Of a stretch of 64,000 bases of DNA, positions 39,139 to 48,727 are shown one piece after another; the stretch's first letter is position 1; each line of letters begins with the position of its first letter. Below the pieces are notes generated by a model. The model saw only the letters and a list, made by a program, of their open reading frames with translations. It did not search any database and had not been told where the DNA came from. A program made the translations under genes and the position numbers. The DNA is from an uncultured Clostridia bacterium (GTDB lineage: Bacteria > Bacillota > Clostridia > Christensenellales > UBA1242): NCBI GenBank assembly GCA_944384395.1, contig CALWTD010000032.1, forward strand, positions 1 through 64,000, read 5' to 3'.

Positions 39139-40338
39139 TTAAAAAGCATTTACAAATCCAAGTCCCCCCAAAAGATTAACAATAAAATTATTTTCACACA
39201 CATACGGCAAAATGTTTATAGAGCTAAACACATCGCTAACCTTTGGTGTTTGATATGTAAAAATATCATCATAATTTTTGATAGTTGCAAGCAAATTATT
39301 TTGTTCATCAATTCTTTTATTACATTGAAATAAAAATTCTTCTTTTAAGTTATTTAACCTTATTAAAAGTTCTTTTTTAGTTAAAATATTATTAAAAAAC
39401 GCTAAATTGTTAATTTTTTTATGAAAAATTGAATATTTTTCTATATTTTTAACAATTTTTGGAAAATTTGGTAATTCCAATTGTTTAATTTTTTTCTGCA
39501 TAAATAAATTTTTGTAACAAAGTAACAGCGTTTTTGATGCTAGTAAATAAATTTCTCCACTACCAGTTAAATCACCCGAATTTAACAAAACTTTTTGCAA
39601 AATTGTATATAAATTAAAATTAGCATTTTTAAACAAATCTATTTTGTCTAATTCAAATGATAAATCTATTATTATATCCATTAATATCAATTTACTGTCT
39701 ACATCTCCCGACATTATGCCTTTTATTTCTTTTTGTAATTTGTTAATTATTTTGCTTATTTGCGACATATCAATATGTTTATCAAACAAAATATTTTCAA
39801 TGGTTGATACTGCCAACATTTCTTCTATTGCCATAACAAAAAAAACACCTTGTTTTAAAAGTTTTCTTGGCATTGTTTTTATAACACTTTCATTTATATA
39901 AATTTTTTGTGGATAATCACATTTAAAACTTCTTGTGCTATCATATGGGTTTATACAAATATTAGAAAAAAATGAAGAATTTGAGCAAGCAGATGGACAA
40001 ACAATATATGGAACACAAAAAATATTTGCAAAATATTTTGTAACCATTGTTGCTCTGCCTGCTCCAAAAACAACATACAAATCAAAGTTTTCAAGTGTTA
40101 AAATTTCACTTATTTGCTTTAATTCATAATTAGAAAAATTATTTTTTGCAATAAAATGTTTAAAACTGCACCCAGAAATAGAAATCATATTCATTATTTC
40201 TGTTAAATGAACATTTACTAAACTTTTTGTTGATATAAGCAAAATTTTTTTATCACTATAATTTTGTGTTATAAAGTCTTTTAGTTCTAAAAAAGCATTT
40301 TTTCTATAAACAATCCTATCATAAAATTCACTTTCCAT
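39139..40338 (-). CDS. Glycerol-1-phosphate dehydrogenase/Fe-ADH-like protein, probably inactive
   Basis: 399 residues. The N-terminal half follows the G1P-dehydrogenase/dehydroquinate-synthase fold: a nucleotide-binding segment with VVFGAGRATMVTKYFAN near residue 90, then IPYIV-like PYIVCPSACSNSSF, corresponding to the family's PTA-SND motif. Where active enzymes have the metal-binding Asp (SND) there is Ser, and the SG-EHH His motif appears as GSGEIYLL, with the His lost. The protein therefore looks like a pseudoenzyme or one with another role. GAGG precedes the ATG by 5 nt. It is divergent from the deacetylase gene. The superfamily call is fairly firm; the substrate is unknown. Confidence 0.6.
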   Translation of the reverse strand: MESEFYDRIVYRKNAFLELKDFITQNYSDKKILLISTKSLVNVHLTEIMNMISISGCSFKHFIAKNNFSNYELKQISEILTLENFDLYVVFGAGRATMVTKYFANIFCVPYIVCPSACSNSSFFSNICINPYDSTRSFKCDYPQKIYINESVIKTMPRKLLKQGVFFVMAIEEMLAVSTIENILFDKHIDMSQISKIINKLQKEIKGIMSGDVDSKLILMDIIIDLSFELDKIDLFKNANFNLYTILQKVLLNSGDLTGSGEIYLLASKTLLLCYKNLFMQKKIKQLELPNFPKIVKNIEKYSIFHKKINNLAFFNNILTKKELLIRLNNLKEEFLFQCNKRIDEQNNLLATIKNYDDIFTYQTPKVSDVFSSINILPYVCENNFIVNLLGGLGFVNAF

Positions 40339-40412
40339 ATTTACCTCAAAAATGTTATATCACAAATAATTACACTTGTTTTTATATTATTTTGCTATTT
40401 TTTGGCAAAATA

Positions 40413-40442
40413 TTGTTTATTTTATAGAATTTATATCATACT
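40413..40442 (+). promoter_or_regulatory. Promoter giving a probable leaderless deacetylase mRNA
   Basis: TTGTTT (40413-40418), an 18-bp spacer and CATACT (40437-40442). Six bases separate the -10 from the ATG at 40449, so transcription should begin at the start codon. No Shine-Dalgarno sequence is present. Confidence 0.45.
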
Positions 40443-40448
40443 AAAAAT

Positions 40449-41513
40449 ATGAAAAAAATTATATTTATATTTTTAATATTATCACTATTCATTGTTTGCA
40501 GTGGATTTTCTGCATCAACAATAAAAAATGAAGAATATTATTTCACATCAACGGTTGAACATTTATTCACCCATTGTTTAATTGCCTACCCTGATATTGC
40601 CTTTCAAAAAAACAATCCTATGCGAGAAAACTATAACATAGACTGTATCACAAAAGACGAATTTACAAAAATATTAAATTCGCTTTACGAAAACAACTAT
40701 GCTCTAGTAAACATAAACGAAACATTTAAAAACAATAATGGTAAAATTGAAAAACAACAAATAAAAATGCCTGTTGGTAAAAAACCACTTATACTTTCTT
40801 TTGATGATGTAAACTATGACCATAAAAAAATGGGTATGGGTATGGTTGATAAAATAATATTGGACGATAATAACAAATTTGCAACATCAACAGTCATTAA
40901 TGGCAAAGAAGAAATTTCTTATTCAAATGAGTTTATTCCAATTCTTGAAGACTTTGTTGAAAAACATCCGTCATTTTCTATTCGTGGAGCAAAAGCAACG
41001 CTAAATTTAACCGGATACGATGGAATACTTGGATACAGAACTCAATCAAAAAATCTAGTGAATAGACAAGAAGAAATTAACAAAGTTAAACCTATTATAA
41101 AAAAATTAAAATCAAATGGTTGGAATTTTGCTTGTCATTCATATGGTCATTATCATATGAATAACATATCATATGAACAATTTTGTGAAGAAATTGAACT
41201 TTGGCAAAACGAGGTTGAACCACTTATTGGCAAAACTAAGATTTATGTTTACCCTTATGGAGAATGGGAAGTATACAAAAATGGCAAAAAAACACAAAAA
41301 CATCTTGCCCTGGAAAATGCAGGTTTTGAACTTTTTTGTGGTGTTGGAATGAAAACTTTTTACTCGTATCTTCCAACAAAAAACACCAATAAAGTTTTAT
41401 TTATGGACAGAAAAGTAATAGATGGTACGACACTAAGAAAAAAAGATGCAAACTTATATCCATTTTTTAATCCAGAAATAGTTTACGATTACAAATTTAG
41501 ACCATCAACATAA
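40449..41513 (+). CDS. Secreted polysaccharide deacetylase family protein
   Basis: 354 residues with an N-terminal signal peptide ending around SGFSA. The NodB-type fold is indicated by motif 1 LSFDD (near residue 117), motif 2 HSYGH (near 230), which supplies the metal-binding histidines, and motif 3 YPYGEW (near 268). Such enzymes remove N-acetyl groups from cell-wall or other polysaccharides outside the cell. A spacer of about 110 residues between motifs 1 and 2 is longer than usual. The 3' end overlaps the convergent gene by 25 bp. No ribosome site precedes the ATG; it sits 6 nt after a -10-like box. Confidence 0.82.
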   Translation: MKKIIFIFLILSLFIVCSGFSASTIKNEEYYFTSTVEHLFTHCLIAYPDIAFQKNNPMRENYNIDCITKDEFTKILNSLYENNYALVNINETFKNNNGKIEKQQIKMPVGKKPLILSFDDVNYDHKKMGMGMVDKIILDDNNKFATSTVINGKEEISYSNEFIPILEDFVEKHPSFSIRGAKATLNLTGYDGILGYRTQSKNLVNRQEEINKVKPIIKKLKSNGWNFACHSYGHYHMNNISYEQFCEEIELWQNEVEPLIGKTKIYVYPYGEWEVYKNGKKTQKHLALENAGFELFCGVGMKTFYSYLPTKNTNKVLFMDRKVIDGTTLRKKDANLYPFFNPEIVYDYKFRPST

Positions 41514-41992
41514 AAAAGTTCTATAATTATGTTAATAAAATATATTGTATTTTTATCTAAAATTAAGTCATTAGGAATTTGTATTTCGTTTGATAATCCA
41601 AGTGTTTGATTTTTAAACATTTCGCCATCAAAATAGTAATAATCATCATCACTGAGTTGCCAAAAATCAAATCCATTAACAGTTACAAATGTATCGTTTA
41701 AAATAATTTTCGCTCTTAAAACCAAATTTGTTGTATCAATATTAGGCAATGTTATTTGTATATTTTGTTTTATTGTATCATTTGGCAAACTTGCACCACT
41801 AATAGCCAAGGTTTTACTCTCTGCCCCAATACCATTTAATTTTATTGAAACGTCATCTCCAACAACTGCATTCATTTCCATTAAATTATCAAACTTAAAC
41901 CCACCCATAAAATTATATGTTGCACTTACAATTAAAAGAAATGCCAATATACAAATTGCAAAAACATAATTTCGTTTACTATTTTTAGTCAT
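41489..41992 (-). CDS. Membrane-anchored or exported protein of unknown function
   Basis: 167 residues: a basic N-terminus, one hydrophobic segment (about 9-30) and a predicted beta-rich outside domain. The WQLSDDDYYYFDGEMF stretch followed by an IQIPNDL segment resembles the layout of SipW-dependent exported proteins of the TasA/camelysin type, but this is only a pattern impression. GAGG lies 6 nt before the ATG. It overlaps the convergent deacetylase gene by 25 bp. Confidence 0.7.
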   Translation of the reverse strand: MTKNSKRNYVFAICILAFLLIVSATYNFMGGFKFDNLMEMNAVVGDDVSIKLNGIGAESKTLAISGASLPNDTIKQNIQITLPNIDTTNLVLRAKIILNDTFVTVNGFDFWQLSDDDYYYFDGEMFKNQTLGLSNEIQIPNDLILDKNTIYFINIIIELFYVDGLNL

Positions 41993-42021
41993 TTTTACCT
42001 CATTTAATTTTTAACATAAAG

Positions 42022-42050
42022 AAAAAAATTAAACTCTCGTTTAATTTTTT
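42022..42050 (-). terminator. Terminator after the flippase-like gene
   Basis: A perfect 12-bp stem (AAAAAATTAAAC with GTTTAATTTTTT) around TCTC, between two minus-strand genes. Confidence 0.8.
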
Positions 42051-42096
42051 CCAATATCAAAAAATATTAATTTAAAATAATTTTTACTATAAATAA

Positions 42097-43482
42097 TTAT
42101 TTTTGCAATTTATTTAGTGATTTTTTGCTATTTTTTCGTTGTTTATTATATTTTTTTATCTGTTCTTCTTTAAAAAGTGCACTTTCAGTTTCAAGTTCCC
42201 ACTTTTTTTGAAGCCACTTAAATTTTTTATTTCCAACAAAATAATCATAAATGACAATACTAATGCCTTGTAAAATATAAATATAATATGTCATAAATCT
42301 CCAAAACAGAAGTCCCCAAAACACTGTTCCTTCTGGAAATATACTAGCAAAAATAAATGTAAAAGATATTTCATTCATTCCTGTTCCACCTGGAAGTGGA
42401 ATAATGCTTGATGCAAGTTCAATTATAACTGAAAAAACAAGCATATTGGCCCATACACCATAATTTGTTCCACCAAGCATTAAGTAAATAATATATGGCA
42501 TTGTATAAGTTAAAATATAAATTAAAATAGACAATAAAAGTGTATACAAAAAAAACCATTTGTTTTTTGCGTATGTCGTCATTGTGTTTTGATAATTTAC
42601 AACAACTTTCATAACCTTGTCATATTGTTTTTCATAATGTTTAACCACATGTATTTTTTGTAAAAATCTTAAAACTTTAACAACCAATTTATTACCAATT
42701 TTCTTACTCATAGAAAGTAATAAACAAATTGAAAGTAAAGTAATGTTTGCAGCAAATCCCAAAAGTCCAACCACTAACACAACACTGACGTCCATTACGT
42801 TTGTAAAAATGATACAAATAACAGCAACAAGTCCTATAATCATCCACGACATTTGCGAAACAACATATCTTGCCATTGGGACAGATATTGAAGAACTTGC
42901 ATTAAGCCCCCTGTGGCTCATATAAAAAATCTGTGATGGTTCGCCACCTGACGACATTGGTGTTATATTGTCATAATATCTGCCTATTGAACACATTTTA
43001 TAACACAAGTATGGCCTCGACCTGTTTCCAGATTTTTTTAAAAACAAATTTGTTCTATAAGCATCAATAGTCATAATTGCAACAAAAATAAACAATAGAA
43101 CTGGTATATAATAAAATTTTAAACCTTTTAATTCCGAAAATGAAGAGATGTTTTCATGCGTCAACTGATAGTATAAAATTCCACAAACAACAACAATATT
43201 TATAACAAAAAAAATTGCATTCCAAATTTTCTTCTTTTTGCCCTTTTGTTTTGAAACACTCTGTTCTGCATCTTCAAGTTGTTCTTTTTCGCTATATCCT
43301 ACATTTTCAATTTCACTATTTATTTCATTATTTATTTTTTTTGTATTATTTAAGTCTAATTCTAGTTGTTCTATATTGCCTTTTTCTTTGACGTTTTTTG
43401 AGTTTTTTAAACATGAAAAAACTTTGGGACTTTTTCCCAATTTTATAGATTTTTCAATTTTTTTTAAGACTACTTTTTTCAT
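42097..43482 (-). CDS. LPG synthase-type flippase-domain integral membrane protein (UPF0104/AglD family)
   Basis: 461 residues. A hydrophilic, charged N-terminal region of about 95 residues precedes 7-8 membrane segments. The family signatures GRYYDNITPMSSGGEPSQ and PLPGGTGMNE are present. This domain forms the membrane part of MprF and stand-alone proteins proposed to move or accept lipid substrates. There is no MprF aminoacyltransferase domain and no neighbour that defines a lipid. The ATG at 43482 is preferred over the in-frame TTG at 43500. There is no Shine-Dalgarno; a TTTACA-17-TACAAT promoter ends 8 nt upstream of the ATG, implying leaderless translation. Confidence 0.82.
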   Translation of the reverse strand: MKKVVLKKIEKSIKLGKSPKVFSCLKNSKNVKEKGNIEQLELDLNNTKKINNEINSEIENVGYSEKEQLEDAEQSVSKQKGKKKKIWNAIFFVINIVVVCGILYYQLTHENISSFSELKGLKFYYIPVLLFIFVAIMTIDAYRTNLFLKKSGNRSRPYLCYKMCSIGRYYDNITPMSSGGEPSQIFYMSHRGLNASSSISVPMARYVVSQMSWMIIGLVAVICIIFTNVMDVSVVLVVGLLGFAANITLLSICLLLSMSKKIGNKLVVKVLRFLQKIHVVKHYEKQYDKVMKVVVNYQNTMTTYAKNKWFFLYTLLLSILIYILTYTMPYIIYLMLGGTNYGVWANMLVFSVIIELASSIIPLPGGTGMNEISFTFIFASIFPEGTVFWGLLFWRFMTYYIYILQGISIVIYDYFVGNKKFKWLQKKWELETESALFKEEQIKKYNKQRKNSKKSLNKLQK

Positions 43483-43490
43483 GCCGTTTA

Positions 43491-43519
43491 ATTGTATCAA
43501 AATATAATATAATTGTAAA
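43491..43519 (-). promoter_or_regulatory. Promoter of the flippase-like gene (leaderless)
   Basis: TTTACA (43514-43519), a 17-bp spacer and TACAAT (43491-43496) on the minus strand. The expected start of transcription is 43483-43485, at the ATG. Confidence 0.6.
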
Positions 43520-43547
43520 GATTATTTAATATTATTGACAGCAAAAC

Positions 43548-43580
43548 AAAAAAATAAAGGTTATTACGCCTTTATTTTTT
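43548..43580 (-). terminator. Terminator after the prsA-like gene
   Basis: A stem AAAAAATAAAGG/CCTTTATTTTTT with an 8-base loop, five bases past the stop. Confidence 0.85.
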
Positions 43581-43584
43581 GCTT

Positions 43585-45249
43585 TTATAAGTTTTCATAT
43601 ACACTTTTATGTTTTTCAATTTTTAAGTCTTTTTTCAAAACATTTAAGTTCATATTTTCAAAAATAGAATAATTGTCATCACTTAAAAGTTCAAACACTT
43701 TATCAAATACTGTTTTATTGTTAAGTAAACTTAATTTTGCATTTGTAAGTACTTCTATATCGCTATCATTTAAAGTAAATGTTGATACATCTGAAACAGT
43801 GAAAAGATTTTCAACTTTTCCACCATAAAATAATATATGAACTCCATATTCTGATGCAACAAGTTTTGTGCTTATATCTCCAAAAGTGCCTTCTTCATTT
43901 AATTTTCTTGCATCTTCTGTAAAACTTTCAACCATTTGACTTGACTGTGTTCCAACAATATACATATATTCTGCATTAACTGTTCCTGTATCTTCGCTAT
44001 ATTTATACATATAGTCCCTAAATATTTCGGCTTTCTTTTCATCTGTGTTTGCTGATTTTAAATCTAATGCCAAATCAGAAAGAACTTTGCTTGCACTTAT
44101 CGTATCTTCTGTTTGTTCGCCTTTTTCATTTCTAACTTTTGCTTGCACACTATTTGCAAGTTCAATTAATTTTTCTTCATAAACTTTTTTTGATATATAT
44201 CCGTTTTCATATTCCGTTTTTAGGTTATCATATTGTTGTTTTTGACTGAGTTGTCCAGCGATACTTGTTTCATCATATTTCATTAAAATGTGTGATACAA
44301 AGAAATAATTGTCATCAACAACATAATACACATCTTTAAATGATTCAAGCATTGCCTTATCATAGTTTTCAGCATTTGCTTCATACTTGAATTTTGATTG
44401 AAGAAGTAACGCCTTATATTTGTTTAAAACTTGTGAAACTGAAATTGTTGAATAACCATCTTCAGTTTTATAATAATCTTCCAATTTTGTGATATATAAA
44501 TTTTCTTCTGTACTTTTATATAATTTTTCAACATATCTTTGTAAAATACTTTCATAATCTGTTGAAAGATTAAGATTTTGCTCGTTCTTTTTTAGTATAG
44601 TTAAAAATCTTCTATACGCTTCTTTTCTAACTTTTGTATTGGCTGTATTATCATTGTAAGTAGCATAGTTTGTAAATTGATCTATTACAGCATCAAGAGA
44701 AGCAAAATTTGTTGTTTGTTTATCTTCTGTTGTATTTAGAAGTTTAATTTTGTATTGTCCGTCAATATAAACAACTTCTGCTGTTGGAACATATGGTTCA
44801 TATAAAACAATTTCACTTTCTTCATCTTCTTGTGAACTTGGTTTATCCATATCCCACTCATCACGAACTTCGGTTTCATATGTTTCTAAATTTGATTTAA
44901 GTGAAGTGTAAACATCGTCATATATTTCTTTTTTGTCATCTTCATTTAATGTGATTACACTTTTTGCGTGATTTAACAAAACATATCTGTTTATTAAAAC
45001 TTCAATAGTTTGTTCTGCTGCTTCTTCGTATGTTGAACCATTTTGTACCAAACTCGAACCATAACTATTGAAAGCATTTATATACGCCTCTGTTGTAATT
45101 TCTTCTTTTTCGCCGTCAGCATATGTTATTGTGCAAACTGATTTGTTTAAATACGCAGCGTAATTTTTAGGAAACAAATCACAACCACTTAATAAAACAA
45201 CAAATGCTAAAAGCATACATAAAACTAAACTTGATATTTTTCTTTTCAC
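43585..45249 (-). CDS. prsA: PrsA/SurA-like foldase lipoprotein with divergent parvulin domain
   Basis: 554 residues, larger than the ~300 typical of PrsA. The lipobox is LSGC. An N-terminal SurA-like helical region is followed by a parvulin-type prolyl isomerase domain that starts at FFVSHILMKYDE (near 316) and ends at ASEYGVHILFY (near 470). An insert of about 100 residues splits it and the usual GGDLG motif is missing, so catalysis is doubtful. PrsA helps secreted proteins fold outside the membrane, which fits a genome encoding giant exported proteins. The start is GTG at 45249, with GGAG upstream. The order pth-mfd-prsA is common in Bacillota. Confidence 0.82.
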   Translation of the reverse strand: MKRKISSLVLCMLLAFVVLLSGCDLFPKNYAAYLNKSVCTITYADGEKEEITTEAYINAFNSYGSSLVQNGSTYEEAAEQTIEVLINRYVLLNHAKSVITLNEDDKKEIYDDVYTSLKSNLETYETEVRDEWDMDKPSSQEDEESEIVLYEPYVPTAEVVYIDGQYKIKLLNTTEDKQTTNFASLDAVIDQFTNYATYNDNTANTKVRKEAYRRFLTILKKNEQNLNLSTDYESILQRYVEKLYKSTEENLYITKLEDYYKTEDGYSTISVSQVLNKYKALLLQSKFKYEANAENYDKAMLESFKDVYYVVDDNYFFVSHILMKYDETSIAGQLSQKQQYDNLKTEYENGYISKKVYEEKLIELANSVQAKVRNEKGEQTEDTISASKVLSDLALDLKSANTDEKKAEIFRDYMYKYSEDTGTVNAEYMYIVGTQSSQMVESFTEDARKLNEEGTFGDISTKLVASEYGVHILFYGGKVENLFTVSDVSTFTLNDSDIEVLTNAKLSLLNNKTVFDKVFELLSDDNYSIFENMNLNVLKKDLKIEKHKSVYENL

Positions 45250-45274
45250 GATATTTCTCCAATTTAACTAAGTT

Positions 45275-45303
45275 ATTATATATTATCAAGAATTAAAAAT
45301 CAA
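45275..45303 (-). promoter_or_regulatory. Promoter of the prsA-like gene
   Basis: TTGATT (45298-45303), a 17-bp spacer and TATAAT (45275-45280) in the gap after mfd, so the foldase gene can be expressed apart from mfd. Confidence 0.65.
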
Positions 45304-45310
45304 TCAAAAA

Positions 45311-48300
45311 CTAATTATTTGTAGCGTTTAATAAAAATTTAATAATAAAATCTAATTTTTCTTGAATTGTCATATTTTTTAAATCTAAAACAATTATTGG
45401 CACATCTTCAAATTTTAAAACACAAATATCTTTAAACTTGTTTATTGTTTCAGCACATTTTTGAGAAATTATTTCTTCCTTTTTATATAAATATATTTTG
45501 GTGTTTACGGCATCACAAATTATTCTCTTTGCTTCAAGTTTAACACACAAATTTTTTATAAGAGCAATTTTAAACAAGTTTAAAAGTTCTTTTGGAAGTT
45601 CACCAAATGCTTCAACGGTTGTTTTCTTTAAGTCTTCAAGTTGAGAAATCGAAGATATTTCACTAATTTGAGAATATAATTTAATTCTTTCGCTATCGCC
45701 TTTAACATAATCATCAGGAAGAAATGCAGGGCACGAAATATCCACTTTAAGAGGTAATTCTTCTTTTTGTTTTTTGCCTTTTAGTTCGTTTACTGCTTCT
45801 TGCAATAGTTTACAATACATTTCGTATCCAACTTTTTCCATATGTCCGTGTTGTTCTTTGCCAAGTACATTGCCTGCACCCCTAATCTCCAAATCTCGCA
45901 TTGCAATCTTAAACCCACTTCCAAGTTCAGTAAATTCCAAAATTGCATCAAGTCTTTTGTATGCATCTTGTGAAAGCACCTTTGAAGGACTGTAAGTAAA
46001 ATACGCATAAGCAAGTCTATCACTTCTACCAATTCGCCCCTTTAATTGATATAGTTGTGAAAGTCCAAGTCTATCTGCGTCAATTACAATTAAAGTGTTT
46101 GCCATTGGCAAATCTATGCCGTTTTCAATAAGTGTTGTTGCAACTAAAATATCAAACTCGCCATTATATAGTTTTAATATAACATCTTCCAAAACTTTTT
46201 CGGGCATTTGACCATGTGCAATACCAATTCGTGCGTTTGGTAGCATAAAACCGATTTGTTTAGCAAAATCATAAATTTTTTCAACTCTGTTATAAACAAT
46301 TAAAACTTGTCCTTGACGTGAAAGTTCTCTATTACACGCATCAACAATAAGTGCTTCACTTTCTTCGAGCACATAAGTTTGCACAGGCAGTCTGTTTTTG
46401 GGTGGTGTTTCAATAACTGAAATATCTCTTATACCCGTCATCGCCATATTTAACGTTCTTGGTATTGGTGTCGCACTTAGAGTTAAAACATCAACATCTT
46501 TTTTTAAATTTTTTATTTTTTCTTTATCGGCAACACCAAATCTATGTTCTTCATCTAAAATTAAAAGACCTAAATCTTTAAAAACAACATCGTTTGACAA
46601 AAGTCTGTGCGTTCCAATTAAAATATCAATTTTTCCATCTTTTAAATCTTTTAAAATTTGTGTCTGTTCCTGTTTTGTTTTAAATCTGTTTAAAACTTGC
46701 ACATTACACATAAAGTCTTTTGTTCTATTTACTGTTGTTTTAAAGTGTTGAACAGATAGTATTGTTGTTGGACACAAAAAAGCAACTTGTTTCCCTTCTA
46801 ACACAACTTGATATGCTGCTCTTAGTGCCACTTCCGTTTTACCATATCCAACATCTCCACAAATAAGCCTGTCCATAATCTTTGAAGAATACAAATCTTT
46901 TTTTATGTCATTTACTGCTTCGTTTTGGTCGTAAGTCAGTTCATACTCAAAAGCGTTTTCAAATTCGTCCATAAGATACGAACCTTTTTCATATCTATGA
47001 CCTTTTAACTTCTCTCTTTCGGCATAAAGTTTTGAAAGGTCAAAAGCCAGTTGTTTAACACTTTGTTTAACTTTTGCTTTTATTTTTGAAAATTCTTGAC
47101 CACCAATTTTATTTAAAGTTGGTTTTTTATCACTGCCCATAAAAGCAGAAATCATATTTGCTTGCTCTGTTGGAACATATAAAATATCTCCACCTTTATA
47201 TTCCAAAATAAAGTAGTCTTTTTCAAAACCATTTAGATTTAATTTTTTAATATCAACACACTTTCCAATTCCGTGAACTTCGTGAACAACATATTCACCA
47301 ATTTTTGGCAAATAAAGTTTTGTTGATTTTTTTAGGTTTGTACTTTGTTTTCTTGTTCTTTTTATTAAATCATTAGTACCAATAAAAATTATGCCTGCTT
47401 CTAAAAAACTAGCAGAAAGTTCCAAATAGTCTTCAATCAAAATAACTTGTGCTTTGTTGTTAGGCTTGTATTCAAGTTGATAATTAACATTATTTGAAAG
47501 CAAAAATGTTCCTATACTATTTAAACTTTCTTTTGTTCCACAAAACAAAAACACCTTATAATTTGACGATAAATAAATATTGATATCACTGCAAAGTGCT
47601 TTATAATCAAAAACATATTTTCTTGTTCCAATTGTTCTAAAATTAATTGTTTTTTCGCAATTTAAAAATGAGTTGTTATAATTGTCAAATAAACAATAAT
47701 TTTTTATATTTAAAATTTCATTTAATTCAAAATTAAATTTGCTATGAATTGGCAACAATTCACCATTTTTTATTAAATTATTTATACTGTCTAAATTATT
47801 ATTATAAATTAAATTAAAATCATCAAAAATCTTTTTTGGTTCGTCAAAATAAATTAAATTTTCATTAAATAATGATAATAAATTATCATTAAAATTAAAA
47901 AATGGTAAAATAAATGCATTATTTATTGAAAGCGAATTATTTTCAAAATTAACTAAATAATATGATTTTATATCGTTTATTTTTGAATAATTATCATTAT
48001 TTATTTTTATTTTTTTTATTTCATTGTTAAAACTATCAATTATTTTATTTTTATTTTCATCAAAAATAAAAATTGTTGCTGGATATATTGTAACATCATC
48101 TAGTTCGTCAAATGCTTTCATCGTGTCCAAACTAAATTGTGATATTTTTTCAAGATTATCTCCAAAAAAATCAAGTCTAATTGGATTATCTTTATTTATT
48201 GGAAAGATATCAACAATATCGCCTCTTATGGAAAATTCGCCTTTTTTTGTTGCATACTCATTTCTTTTATAACCAATTTTTGTAAGAGTGTACTCTATGT

Positions 48301-48727
48301 TTTGAAAGTTGTAATCATTTAATTTTTTAAAAGTTAAATAACTATTTAAAAACTCTTTATTTGGCAATCTTTGAAGCAAACTCTCACACAAAACCAAAAG
48401 TACATCAATTTTATTCAAGTAAAAATCAAAAATGTTTGATATAAATTCCAGCATGGAACTATTATCTTGATTATAAGAAAAAATTGGTGAATTTAAACCA
48501 TAGTTTATAATGCCAACTTTGTGTCCAAAACTTGAAAGTGATGCTTTAAGTTCGCTAAGCGAAACAAAATCTCTGCAAACAATTATACATTTTTTATTGA
48601 CATTATGGACAAGTAGACTCTTTTCGCCACTTCCCATTCCAGACAAAGACAAGCGAATGCCATTATTAATACATTCACTTGCGTTTTTCATATTTACAGA
48701 ATTTTGTATAATTCTTAATATATCCAT
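45311..48727 (-). CDS. mfd: Transcription-repair coupling factor Mfd
   Basis: 1138 residues, near the standard size. This ATP-driven translocase removes RNA polymerase stalled at lesions and recruits UvrA. In order: a UvrB-homology N-terminal region, an RNA-polymerase-interacting domain (from YVVHEVHGIGKC, near 485), Walker A GDVGYGKTE (near 629), DEEHRFG (near 729), helicase motif VI (QLKGRIGRSDR), and a C-terminal TRCF domain. Its ATG overlaps the pth stop by one base (TAATG), so translation is coupled to pth. Confidence 0.97.
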   Translation of the reverse strand: MDILRIIQNSVNMKNASECINNGIRLSLSGMGSGEKSLLVHNVNKKCIIVCRDFVSLSELKASLSSFGHKVGIINYGLNSPIFSYNQDNSSMLEFISNIFDFYLNKIDVLLVLCESLLQRLPNKEFLNSYLTFKKLNDYNFQNIEYTLTKIGYKRNEYATKKGEFSIRGDIVDIFPINKDNPIRLDFFGDNLEKISQFSLDTMKAFDELDDVTIYPATIFIFDENKNKIIDSFNNEIKKIKINNDNYSKINDIKSYYLVNFENNSLSINNAFILPFFNFNDNLLSLFNENLIYFDEPKKIFDDFNLIYNNNLDSINNLIKNGELLPIHSKFNFELNEILNIKNYCLFDNYNNSFLNCEKTINFRTIGTRKYVFDYKALCSDINIYLSSNYKVFLFCGTKESLNSIGTFLLSNNVNYQLEYKPNNKAQVILIEDYLELSASFLEAGIIFIGTNDLIKRTRKQSTNLKKSTKLYLPKIGEYVVHEVHGIGKCVDIKKLNLNGFEKDYFILEYKGGDILYVPTEQANMISAFMGSDKKPTLNKIGGQEFSKIKAKVKQSVKQLAFDLSKLYAEREKLKGHRYEKGSYLMDEFENAFEYELTYDQNEAVNDIKKDLYSSKIMDRLICGDVGYGKTEVALRAAYQVVLEGKQVAFLCPTTILSVQHFKTTVNRTKDFMCNVQVLNRFKTKQEQTQILKDLKDGKIDILIGTHRLLSNDVVFKDLGLLILDEEHRFGVADKEKIKNLKKDVDVLTLSATPIPRTLNMAMTGIRDISVIETPPKNRLPVQTYVLEESEALIVDACNRELSRQGQVLIVYNRVEKIYDFAKQIGFMLPNARIGIAHGQMPEKVLEDVILKLYNGEFDILVATTLIENGIDLPMANTLIVIDADRLGLSQLYQLKGRIGRSDRLAYAYFTYSPSKVLSQDAYKRLDAILEFTELGSGFKIAMRDLEIRGAGNVLGKEQHGHMEKVGYEMYCKLLQEAVNELKGKKQKEELPLKVDISCPAFLPDDYVKGDSERIKLYSQISEISSISQLEDLKKTTVEAFGELPKELLNLFKIALIKNLCVKLEAKRIICDAVNTKIYLYKKEEIISQKCAETINKFKDICVLKFEDVPIIVLDLKNMTIQEKLDFIIKFLLNATNN

